Assembly (NCBI GenBank): GCA_964019335.1 | Contig: OZ025729.1 | Coordinates: forward strand, 62,001-126,000 | DNA: 64,000 nucleotides | Source: Diplonema japonicum | Lineage: Eukaryota > Euglenozoa > Diplonemea > Diplonemida > Diplonemidae | Reading direction: 5' to 3' | In this document: one piece after another, positions 1 to 9,600 of the stretch | Layout: every line of letters starts with the position of its first letter | Position numbering within the stretch: the stretch's first letter is position 1 | Program-made: the position numbers and the translations under genes | The notes under the pieces: model-generated | The model's input: only the letters and a program-made list of their open reading frames with translations | Database searches by the model: none | Told to the model about the DNA's origin: nothing

Positions 1-478
1 ATTTTCTGTGGAGTCCTAGCTTTCTCTTTCTGACCGTTTCTCTCACTCTTCCCATCCCTCCCCCCATCTTTGTGTAACCAAAATATGCGAGAAAAAAAAG
101 AAAAAAAAAAAAAAACTCGTATTGACGTGAGCAGTTTTCTCGTTCCGGCTGATCTGGGCTACCCATGCGAATCTTGCTCTTCGCATTAGGCCATTATTAT
201 TATTATTATTTTTTTTTTTTTTTTAGGATAAAAGTTTTGTTAGGATTTTTTAAGGATATTGTAATGCCCACGTCCCCAGCGTGCTTCGGGTTTATTCTTT
301 GTACTCCAGTGCACAAAAAAACTTCGGGAGTGGATTTTTTTTTTTTTTTTTTTTTTTTTTTGAAAGGCAATCCTGAGAAATAGCCTTAAAACTTGTATGG
401 TTGGGTATAAAAAAAAAAAAAAAAGAAGAAGCATGTTGCACCCTCTTGGGGGGAGCAGAAAGCCACCTATCCTTGGGG

Positions 479-511
<33 letters not shown>

Positions 512-770
512 AAAGGTGCCGTATTTGGACTTAATATGAAACGGAAAAAGTTTTTCGCCGTTTACACCCGCCTGGTGCCGCAGAGACAAACGGAAAAAAA
601 AAAAAAAAATAATAAACAAACAAGAAATCATCCCCTAGTTTCCTGGAAGAAAGTTCCAAAATCAATCAGTTTTTTGAAATCGAAAAAAGTCATAATTTAT
701 CCGTTTTTCAAACCATTTCTTTTTTGACGTTTTTTTTTCCCAACTACGGTAACCCTAACAAAAAAGAAAG

Positions 771-811
<41 letters not shown>

Positions 812-1251
812 TACTTACTGCCAACAAGTATCGGGTTTATCATCACCTCTCGAGGGACGGTACAGTCGATCCTTGGCGGCTGGTAGGTGGTTTAAGTTCA
901 TGACACTCTGGAATTACTTCACCATCTGAGGCATATTATTTACCCGAACCCCCCCCCCCCCCCCCCGAAGTAATTTCAGAAGAATGAAATAATAATAAAA
1001 ACACACACACACACTTTTTTTCTCTCCCCCCCCTTTTTATTTATTTTTCTTTCTTGTTTCACTATTTTGTTTTCTTGCCGACTACCACTCCAAAGTCAGC
1101 GAGATGCTGTTTTTATTTATTTCACCACCCCTTTATGCACTCCCCCCATCAAATCGTCGTGTATTGCCCCCCCCCCCCCCCCCCCCCCCCCTCTGTTTTT
1201 TCTTCTTTTTGTTGTGCTCCGTCTCACCCATCTACAATTTTGAAGTTTTGG

Positions 1252-1292
<41 letters not shown>

Positions 1293-1293
1293 C
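1..1293. other. Non-coding leader region, homopolymer-rich
   Basis: I see no gene here. The stretch holds many A, T and C runs, an AC microsatellite near 1002-1014 and a C run near 1168-1191. Part of 811-860 resembles 14905-14955 by eye and may be a diverged dispersed repeat. The end (about 1198-1290) is a pyrimidine-rich stretch, an AG near 1244, then a run of about 39 A, which would suit a trans-splice acceptor and 5' leader for the next gene. Confidence 0.6.
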
Positions 1294-2226
1294 ATGCACC
1301 CTGTGGTCACTCTATCCACCACCCCTGAGGACAGTACAGTCTACACGGCACTACGGGAACAGTGCCAAGCGGCTTACAAGGTAAGAGTTGAGAGACAGAA
1401 AAAAGGCAGTTCACCGACATTTTGGGTCCCGAGCCGCGACACAGGGAACGAAGAGTGCACCCTCGACAAATGGGCAAGACTCGTGTACAAAGAGATGATA
1501 GGAGAGAAGGAAGGGGGCGCCGAATGGTGGGTTCTAGATCTGGACGGAGACGGCTGTGTGAAATGGCACTGGGACGGCGATTGGGAGTCGCTAGCACTGG
1601 GCCGCACACCTCCTGTTGCTACTGTAACTTATCTAACAACAGGTGGGTGTTGCACATCAGTGGTCAAGGCGAATCAGATGAAGGAAACAGATAGAAGTGA
1701 GAGCTTTTGGCTCTCCCCGCCAGTGGTCTCGAGACGGTTAGTCTTTGATGGTGCGGACCTGCACGGGTCGTTCCCTTCTGTGGGGTTCCCCCCGCACGCT
1801 TCTTGCCGGGTAACATTTCTCGTGAATTGTTGGGTAGGCCACCGCCCACACACGACGTGGTCCTTCCCGCCCGCTGCCATCCCATCTCTCCCGGTGTTCC
1901 CCTTCCCGTTGTCGTTGCTCCCTACATACCCTACCATCCTTCCTACTCGCAGCATCCACCCCACAGCGCTGCCGTTTATACAGCGGCATACTAAGTTCGG
2001 TGGGGAGTGGGCCCGGCACGAGCGGCATTTCGCCAATGCGGAGAGGGGCCGCATTCTCTCGATTGGGATGAAGAAAACTGAAGACGGCGGGGAAGACAGC
2101 AGACCGGAAAACATCGAAAGAACATTGAAAAAAGCCGGGTTGATAGAAGTCCCGGCAACGGTCGTCATCGCAAGCGTCAAGACGCTACTAAAAAAGCGAA
2201 AGAGGCTACGAAAACTACGAGGCTGA
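1294..2226 (+). CDS. Probable 2OG-Fe(II) oxygenase-like protein
   Basis: The 310-residue protein shows the order expected of a 2-oxoglutarate/Fe(II) dioxygenase double-stranded beta-helix. An HxD pair (H92, D94 in WHWDGD) is followed by a TYLTTGG strand at 112-118, a distal histidine (H157 in FDGADLHG) and an arginine (R172 in CRVTFLVN) that would bind 2-oxoglutarate. The substrate cannot be told; members of this fold hydroxylate proteins, nucleic acids or small molecules. The C-terminus is basic (KKRKRLRK), possibly a nuclear-targeting or RNA-binding tail. The start is the first ATG after a run of about 39 A. The open frame extends further upstream but only through homopolymers. AAG|GTAAGA at about 1378-1386 looks like a splice donor, so a short intron cannot be excluded. 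The family call rests on motif spacing alone. Confidence 0.55.
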   Translation: MHPVVTLSTTPEDSTVYTALREQCQAAYKVRVERQKKGSSPTFWVPSRDTGNEECTLDKWARLVYKEMIGEKEGGAEWWVLDLDGDGCVKWHWDGDWESLALGRTPPVATVTYLTTGGCCTSVVKANQMKETDRSESFWLSPPVVSRRLVFDGADLHGSFPSVGFPPHASCRVTFLVNCWVGHRPHTTWSFPPAAIPSLPVFPFPLSLLPTYPTILPTRSIHPTALPFIQRHTKFGGEWARHERHFANAERGRILSIGMKKTEDGGEDSRPENIERTLKKAGLIEVPATVVIASVKTLLKKRKRLRKLRG

Positions 2227-2332
2227 AAAAAAAAATTCTCCTCCCCCCCCCCCCCCCCCATTACAAAGAAAAACAATACAAAAAAAGGCGGGAGGGGGAG
2301 GAGGAGGGGAAAAGGGAGGAAAAAAAAAAAAA

Positions 2333-4345
2333 ATGCCCCGGGGATCTAGCAGCCCCGGCACCGGGAACAGCTCAACATGCGGCCTTGGGTTAAATTCACG
2401 CAAAATGCTAGTAGTGGTCGTGTTGTACCTGGCGGTGACGGGGGTGTGGATGCAATATCAATGGGGAAGGAAGGGAAAGGAGACAGAGCTGAAAAGCGAA
2501 CGGCAACTGAGAGACCTCACCGACTCGGTGAACAAGCTTGAGAAACAAGTCCACAAACGAGACGACACTCAGCAGGAACTCGCGCTGCTGATCAAGGAAC
2601 TGGTAAAGATAACTACTGGAAGCCATGATCCGCCTTCAGCCACCTCACAAGAACACCCCATCCCCACACCGAAGAAACCCCTCCCCGCTGTACTCCCACA
2701 GTTCGACAAGGACACCGCACGCAGACCAACATGCCACGTCACAGTAAAAGGCGAACCCTGCAGGTTCCCATTCGTGTACAAAGGAAGCATCAGAACATCA
2801 TGTGTAGAGGGTTGGTGTCCGACAGAGATGGACCTCCACACAGGGGAACCAGTGACAACTGGGAAATGTATTGAAAACATCGAAGATTGCCCCACTGAAG
2901 GGTCGTCCGTCGATGTCCCCGGGTCGTGCGACAAAACCGGGTCATCAGGATGCGACTGTAAGTACAGCAACGGCAAGACACTCCGCATCCCTTGTGGGAC
3001 GGCAACAAGAATTTCATGCACGGATCTGTGCAAGGCAGTCGGCAAACGGTTCACAGAAGGGACGTCTTGGGAGGCAAGACATGAACCGACTATTCAAGAA
3101 TGCCAAAGACTCATATCATCATGGGGCGACCACAAGGGTGTTGAGATCGGATCCGTCCTATCATACCACCCGCCAAGCTACAAGGAACAGCAACACCATG
3201 GTTCCGGGATAGTCATCGCTTCTGGTGGGGAGAGAACCCCATCCGCCGTGTCGAACGCGTTGTTCATCAAAACCGTTTTGAAATCAAGGCTTCCGATTCA
3301 GATCTGGTCGGACTCTGATGAGAAGGAGCCCAGGGGGTTGATGAGGTTGATCGCTGCCGCGCATGACATCACGTTCCACAGGTTCCCCGAAGAGTGCGGG
3401 TACTCAAGGTTCGACTGGAACAACAGGTGGCAAAAGGACAGCAAGAACATCCTCCCAGACCACGCTGGTCGGGTCGTCTTGAAACCACTAGCATTACTCT
3501 TCTCCTCCTTCGAGACAGTTGTGTCCTTTGATGACGATGCCATACCCGCTATCGATCCCATCGACCACCTTACCTACCTGAGCCCGAAAGACCCTGCTAC
3601 CGCCAAACCCTCTGCGATATTCTGGAGGGACATCTGGTCGTTGTGGAAAGACGCGCATATATGGACAAAAATCGGTGTGGATTTCCCTGGTGGGAGGCAG
3701 CGGCACTTCCCATCGCAAGATTCCGGATCAATGATCATCAACAAGGGGCAGGGCAAGGCGTGGGACGCTCTATGCGTCGCGAACTATTTAAACTACCACC
3801 ACAAGGTGTTCTACCCCGCCATCTACAATGGTGGTTACCGGACGGAGAAGAACGGGTTTGAATCCATCGGTGCAGGCGACAAGGACACCTTCCAAGTCGC
3901 GTGGATAATCTTAAAGGAGCCACATCAACTAATGGGTCCTGTGTCATTTGTCGCTCGTGAAGGTGAAGCATGTGGAGGTGCCTTGGGGCAACCTGACCCT
4001 GATGGCACCATTGTCATCCTCCACTTAAACGGGCATAAAATGCGGTATAAGGATTGGGCTTCTGGTCAATGGAAGAAATGGGGGCCTTCTGCAATAGGTC
4101 TGGAGGAGGTTCTTTCGCTTAGAAGACCTGAGGTTCTGGCCAATAGGTACGACGGAAGGGCGCGCACGCAGGTTACGTGGAAAACCCCCGCCCATGGGCA
4201 CAGTTATTGTCTGAAGTGGCACAAACAGGACATTACGAAGCTTTCGGCCCATATTCCGTGGGACATTCAGACCGCCCTTACAGAGCACACCGAGAAAATC
4301 TTCGGCTCCCCTTATGTGACAGAATATATGACGATGGAAAATTAA
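2333..4345 (+). CDS. Type II membrane GT71 (Mnn1-like) glycosyltransferase with FN2 module
   Basis: The 670-residue protein has a short cytosolic N-terminus, one membrane anchor at about 25-41, a charged, probably coiled-coil stem at about 50-92, a Pro-rich linker, a Cys-rich region and a C-terminal catalytic domain: the plan of a Golgi type II glycosyltransferase. Residues 134-179 match a fibronectin type II module (C-RFPFVYKG then spaced Cys). From about 292 it follows the GT71/Mnn1 alpha-mannosyltransferase pattern: GIVIASGGER, a PIQIWSD strand at 321-327, the acidic motif SFDDDA (DDD at 400-402) as likely metal/nucleotide-sugar site, QDSGSMIINK at 462-471 and GDKDTF at 515-520. It probably adds mannose, or a related sugar, to glycans of secreted proteins. 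The ATG follows 13 A; M25 is a possible internal start just before the anchor. The FN2-GT71 pairing is unusual to me. Confidence 0.82.
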   Translation: MPRGSSSPGTGNSSTCGLGLNSRKMLVVVVLYLAVTGVWMQYQWGRKGKETELKSERQLRDLTDSVNKLEKQVHKRDDTQQELALLIKELVKITTGSHDPPSATSQEHPIPTPKKPLPAVLPQFDKDTARRPTCHVTVKGEPCRFPFVYKGSIRTSCVEGWCPTEMDLHTGEPVTTGKCIENIEDCPTEGSSVDVPGSCDKTGSSGCDCKYSNGKTLRIPCGTATRISCTDLCKAVGKRFTEGTSWEARHEPTIQECQRLISSWGDHKGVEIGSVLSYHPPSYKEQQHHGSGIVIASGGERTPSAVSNALFIKTVLKSRLPIQIWSDSDEKEPRGLMRLIAAAHDITFHRFPEECGYSRFDWNNRWQKDSKNILPDHAGRVVLKPLALLFSSFETVVSFDDDAIPAIDPIDHLTYLSPKDPATAKPSAIFWRDIWSLWKDAHIWTKIGVDFPGGRQRHFPSQDSGSMIINKGQGKAWDALCVANYLNYHHKVFYPAIYNGGYRTEKNGFESIGAGDKDTFQVAWIILKEPHQLMGPVSFVAREGEACGGALGQPDPDGTIVILHLNGHKMRYKDWASGQWKKWGPSAIGLEEVLSLRRPEVLANRYDGRARTQVTWKTPAHGHSYCLKWHKQDITKLSAHIPWDIQTALTEHTEKIFGSPYVTEYMTMEN

Positions 4346-4890
4346 TTATTTGTTATTCGTTTTATTTATTTATTTTTTTCTTCTTCCCCCCCCCCCCCCC
4401 CTTTCCTAAATCTTTTATTTGGTAAAAGAAGTAGAATCTTGGCTTTCTTTTTCTTTTTTAGGGGCGGTCCTGTCACGTACTGCAGGTTCTCTTCAAAGAC
4501 ATTTTTTTTTTCTTTTTTTTTTCTTTTTTTTAAGTGTTTTTGGAAAGGGGAGGGGCAGGGGGGGGGGGGGGGGGTACAAAGGTGTATATGCTTAGTTAAA
4601 CCCCCCCCCCCCCTTCTTTATTTTGATTTTTTTCTTGTTATAAACCCAATAACCTCTGCATTCTTCTTTTTTTTTTCTTACTTCGATTACCTTTTTTTCG
4701 TGGTCGTATTGGGGGGGGGGGGAGAAAAGTGGGGGACCGTTCCAAAGAGTCGGCTGCACAAGTAGAAGCTGGGGATGACAAAAAAAAAAGAAAGAAAAAA
4801 AAAAAAAAAAAAAAAAAAACCTCTCGTTTCTTGCACTGCATCTTCTTCACGCGTTCTGCCCCTCAGGCAGTTAAAAATTACTACAGATGG

Positions 4891-4936
<46 letters not shown>

Positions 4937-5454
4937 CGTTAAACCCCCTCCGTTACAGCTAGGTGGCCTGCCTTTTTGTTTTGTTTTCGCTTCTTTTGGC
5001 CAACCCCCTTTTTTTTATTTCCGATTCATTTGCACACTCCCACATGCACTTCCGCTACTTTCTCACTTCCTTTATGTTGTGGACACTCCTTGGAAGCTGT
5101 TTATGAGATTCTGCGAAAGGTATTTATAAACTCCTTTCTTTTTTTTTCTTTTTTTTTTTTTTTTTTTTTACAACGAGAAGGGATGGGGGTTCTTTTTTTT
5201 TTTCTTTTTTCCTTACCCTCTCTTTTTTTTTTTTTTTTTTTTCCTTCCCGAATTTTCTCGGAACGACAACAAAAAAAAAATGAAAAAAAAAAAAGATCTT
5301 CCCCCCACCCCCTCTGAAAAGAAAAAAAAATGAAAAATATATCCCCCCCTCCCATTCTGTGTTGTTTCCCCTCCTTTTTTTTTTTCCATCCCCATTTTTT
5401 TTTTCTTTCATATCTCCCGCGTGAAAAAAAAAGGGAAAAGAAAAAAAAAAAAAA
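4346..5454. other. Intergenic, homopolymer-rich
   Basis: No gene seen. There are C, G, T and A runs, including a long A run at about 4890-4935. The segment 4463-4503 is a dispersed repeat found again at 43560-43600, with a weaker copy near 13870-13910. Pyrimidine tracts at 5340-5415 followed by AG near 5440 could be the trans-splice acceptor for the next gene. Confidence 0.5.
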
Positions 5455-6366
5455 ATGACCCTCAGCATCTTGCTTCCAAAGGACAACCTGCAATCAACAT
5501 GCCTGACCCCAAGGAGGCCACTCCTGACACCGAGAAAGGACACACAACGGGTGAGCAGTTTCACCCCAACCCTGTTATTCCGAAAGATGGAGACAACCCC
5601 AACACGAAAACCATATTTAAGAAAACGTTCAGGAAGCTGTGGTGGGCTACGGAAAGGGCATGCTACTGCACATAAAGGCTGGGACAAGGTAGGCACGACA
5701 GAGCAGCTTCGGGTGGTGAGCACGACCCCAGGCGGGGTGACTAGACGGATAATGACCGCGAGCGACGCCGACAAAATACTCGAAATTCGGGCAGTTTTCG
5801 AAGGGGAATGCAAACCAGCGAATTTTTCGAAATTTTCACACGCTTTTAAACTCCTTTCCTGCTTCGGGTACAGTCTATCGGGGCCGACCTTCAACACCGA
5901 CAAGCAGCGTAATTTGAGCGAAATTTACAGAACCGCCGAGGTAATCTGCTCCTCAACAGCTTCCATCCAATGCGTTGAAGCATTCCAAGTAGGTGTTCTT
6001 GTCACAAGGAACATCCCCGGAAAGTTCGTGAGATTCCCAATATCATTCGTGTCGTCCGCTTTGAAACGGCGCCACCGCCATCTTATTCTTGGCTGCTACG
6101 ACCCATCCAGTAAAAAATGGGGCGCGCTTGGAAAGTCCCGTTCCGAAAAGCTCGGTTCCTCCCCCCTGCGGTATCCTTCCCTTGCGTCCCTTCTCAACGC
6201 ATATGAATCGGCCTACCACCATGAAGGCCATGTTTTGATCGAGACGCGTATCGGGCTTAGCATCACTGACTCTTTGACCTTTGACAGATGGATTTTGCCT
6301 AAGGCTTCGCTTTCTGAAATCCAAGCACGCCTCACAGGTACGTACGGAGGCCGTTCATTTCTGTAA
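5455..6366 (+). CDS. Vasohibin-like tubulinyl-tyrosine carboxypeptidase
   Basis: Residues from about 105 follow the vasohibin fold, a transglutaminase-like Cys protease that removes the C-terminal tyrosine of alpha-tubulin and so sets microtubule detyrosination. The triad is present: C173 in IQCVEA, H209 in RHLILG and S228 in GALGKSR. Spacing (36 and 19) is close to that of animal vasohibins. RFPISF at 193-198 and RIGLSI at 265-270 are further family matches. No small vasohibin-binding partner is recognisable nearby. The N-terminus is uncertain: the annotated frame begins right after poly-A, M45 (5587) is a shorter alternative, and another frame starting near 5499 reads more protein-like for about 58 residues before a stop, so an intron or frameshift may join the two. 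CAG|GTACGT at about 6334-6342 resembles a splice donor, so the C-terminus may also differ. Confidence 0.85.
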   Translation: MTLSILLPKDNLQSTCLTPRRPLLTPRKDTQRVSSFTPTLLFRKMETTPTRKPYLRKRSGSCGGLRKGHATAHKGWDKVGTTEQLRVVSTTPGGVTRRIMTASDADKILEIRAVFEGECKPANFSKFSHAFKLLSCFGYSLSGPTFNTDKQRNLSEIYRTAEVICSSTASIQCVEAFQVGVLVTRNIPGKFVRFPISFVSSALKRRHRHLILGCYDPSSKKWGALGKSRSEKLGSSPLRYPSLASLLNAYESAYHHEGHVLIETRIGLSITDSLTFDRWILPKASLSEIQARLTGTYGGRSFL

Positions 6367-6681
6367 GATTGTAAAAATAGGTGTATGTTGTAAATTGTAA
6401 TCTGGTTTTTTTTCTTTTTTTTTTTTTTTTTTTCTTTTTCCATTCTCATATATAATATTCTCTTTTCCGTTTTCGTGAGAAATTTTATTCTGTGCCCTTT
6501 TTTCAAGAAAACCAAACCTAGCTATGTGAACACACACGGCATTCCTGACCGCAATATCTCCGCAATTTCTTTTTTTTTTTTATTCTGAACACTGGTTATC
6601 AATAGCGTGTAACAGAAAGAGTTACGAAGGAAGGGGGAGGGGGGGGGGGGGGGGGAGGTGGCGGAGAAAACAGTCACAACA
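6367..6681. other. Vasohibin 3' flank and PAT-1 5' leader
   Basis: No gene. T/C tracts at 6405-6440 and 6570-6580 and several AG sites (for example 6508 and near 6613) lie before PAT-1; one may be its trans-splice acceptor. A G run of about 18 lies at 6638-6656. Confidence 0.5.
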
Positions 6682-9600
6682 ATGACACGAGATGGCAGTT
6701 TTGTTATGAAGACCACCGTCCTTCTCAGCAGTGTGCACCTCGTGGCATCGCTGCCCACAACGTACCAGGAGGCCCCTACAGAGGCAGACCACACAAACTG
6801 TTTTGATAACCAAGGGTGGTGCAAGTGCACTGCAGGCAAGATGATGACTGGTTTGTTCAAAAGTTCTTGCAATGATCTGTGGTGTCTTGAGAAGTACCAC
6901 TGTGCAAGGCCCGCCGGCAGCACAGGTGTCGGGAGCTGTGTCAGTGTCAGCGTGGATGCTCCTCTCAACAGTGGGAACAACAAAGCTGCCTGCCCGGCTG
7001 GCAAGATGCTCAACGGCATCTACAGAGCTGTTTGCAACGCCCTCTCTTGCATCGACCAGTTCGAGTGCTGTGAGTTCACCCACCCTGACGGTGTGTACAG
7101 CTATGGGGCCGACCAGACTACAAACTGGGTCACCTGCATGGACCCTTGGCACACATGGTGCGATGTCCCCACCAACACCTATATGTCTGGCTTTCACAGA
7201 GCTAGTAGCTCCAATGACCTTAGGGCCATCGACTACGGAGAATACAGGCAACTCACCTTCACTCCCAACCCCACACTCGCACCAGCAACACCAGCCCCCG
7301 CTACGCCGGCTCCTGCAACACCTGCACCTGCAACGCCGGCACCCGCAACACCTGCACCAGCAACACCTGCTCCTGCTACACCTGCACCAGTTACACCTGC
7401 CCCTGCTACACCTGCCCCTGCTACGCCGGCTCCTGCTACACCTGCACCAGCAACGCCGGCTCCTGCAACACCAGCCCCGGCTACACCTGCACCAGTTACA
7501 CCTGCCCCTGCTACAACATCTCCTGCGACACTTGCTCCTGATACACCTGCACCAGCAACGCCGGCTCCTGCAACACCAGTCCCGGCTACACCTGCCCCTG
7601 CTACGCCGGCTCCTGCGACACCTGCACCAGCAACTCCAGCACCGGCAACACCTGCTCCTGCTACAACTGCACCAGCAACGTCAGCTCCTGCAACACCAGC
7701 CCCTGCTACACCTGCCCCTGCTACACCTGCCCCTGCAACGCCGGCTCCTGCGACACCTGCACCAGCAACAGCAGCACCGGCAACACCTGCTCCTGCAACA
7801 CCTGCACCAGTTACACCTGCCCCTGCTACGCCGGCTCCTGCTACACCTGCACCAGCAACGCCGGCTCCTGCAACACCAGCCCCGGCTACACCTGCACCAG
7901 TTACACCTGCCCCTGCTACACCAGCTCCTGCGACACCTGCTCCTGCTACACCTGCACCAGCAACGCCGGCTCCTGCAACACCAGCCCCAGCTACACCTGC
8001 CCCTGCTACGCCGGCTCCTGCGACACCTGCACCAGCAACAGCAGCACCGGCAACACCAGCTCCTGCTACAACTGCACCAGCAACGTCAGCTCCTGCAACA
8101 CCATCCCCTGCTACATCAGCACCGGCAACACCGGCTCCTGCGACACCTGCACCAGCAACAGCGTCACCAGCAACCCAAGCACCTGATACACAGGCACCAA
8201 GCACCCCTGCCCCTGACACACAACCGCCAAGCACCTCAGTGCCGAGCACCTCAGCCCCTGCAACGGCGGCACCAGCAACACCGAGCCCTGACACCTTGGT
8301 TCCTGGGGACACAGGGGCACCAGCAACACCTGCACCCGACACGGCAACACCGACCACGGCACCCGACACCCAGGCGCCTCTCACGGTCGCACCTTCAACA
8401 CCGGCCCCCGATACACAAGCACCGTCGACTCCTGCTCCTGCAACGGTGGCCCCCGACACTCCAGCTCCTGCAACCTCTGCCCCGGCGACAACCGCACCAG
8501 CGACAACCACACCGGCTACCCTCACCCCGGGCACAACCGCGGCACCTCCGACGGGATCACCTCCGACCGCTGTTCCAACAACAGCACCTGACACGGCAGC
8601 TCCTGCGACCCCTGCCCCTGCAACCTTGGCACCCGACACCCTCTCACCTGTGACCCCCTCCCCCCTCACAACGGCACCTTCAACCCTTTCCCCGGCCACA
8701 ACACCACCTCTTACTCAGGCACCCTTGACCCCCTCTCCCCTCACATTAGCCCCGACCACAACCTCACCTGCAACCCAGGCACCTTCCACCTCTTCTCCTC
8801 CCACACTGACTCCTTCAACCTTCACCTTCGCCCCTCCTCCAACCGGAGTACCTCCGACCTTCGCCCCTCCTCCAACTTTCGCCCCGGCTCTTCCTGCGAC
8901 CTCTCCTCCCACCTTCGCCCCTCCTCTCACTTTGGCCCCACCCACCACTCCAGCACCCGACACCCTCGCTCCGGCTCCTCCAACACTCTCCCCACCCACC
9001 TCTGTCCCGACCACGACCACAGCTCCTTCAACTCCAGCACCGGACACGCAAGCACCCGGGACACTGGCACCCACCGGGACAGCAACGTTTTCCCCCGCCA
9101 CGAACCTCCCGGGACCACCAGCAGGGACCTCGGAACCCGAGACAGCTGTTCGGGAGACGGCGGCACCAACCACGGCACCCAGGACCCCTGCCCCCGAGTT
9201 CGACAAGAAGGAGACGATCTCGACGATAGGCGGGGTGACCGCTGGGGCGGCCTCTCTGGGGGCGGCGGGGAGTGCGGCGGCGGCGACGCGGCTGGTGCTG
9301 ATCGCGGATGCGTGTCCGAAGAACGGGGTGAAGCGAAAGTTCCCCTTCCCGCTGCACCCCACGGGGATCTCGGTGCAGGGGAGCGAGGCGGCTGGGGCTG
9401 TGATCGGGAACTTCTCCATCGTGATCGGCTTCACGCTTCTGATGGCGGTGGCCCTCCTCATCTTCCAGAAGGCGGGGAAGCTGTGCCTCCCGGCCCTGTT
9501 CGAGGGGCTGGACACTCAGGGGTGGCTCCGCTTTCCCTCTGTCTCCCTGTTCATCTTCCAGTGGCTGTACCAGGGGACCACCCTTGGATCGATGATCCTT

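Noticed and set aside
6872-8653. Plus-strand ORF in a second frame rich in Leu, Gln and His
   Set aside because: Shadow frame of the stalk repeat; the low-complexity composition and lack of domains argue against a gene.
7233-8699. Long minus-strand ORF coding GVAGAGVAGA repeats (also in the other PAT genes)
   Set aside because: It is the antisense of the 15-bp stalk repeat, which stays open in several frames. The plus frame has the signal peptide, Cys head and membrane domain.
7261-9195. Possible CRISPR-like array because of regular 15-bp spacing
   Set aside because: Units are contiguous with no spacers, code for protein and lie in a eukaryotic gene.
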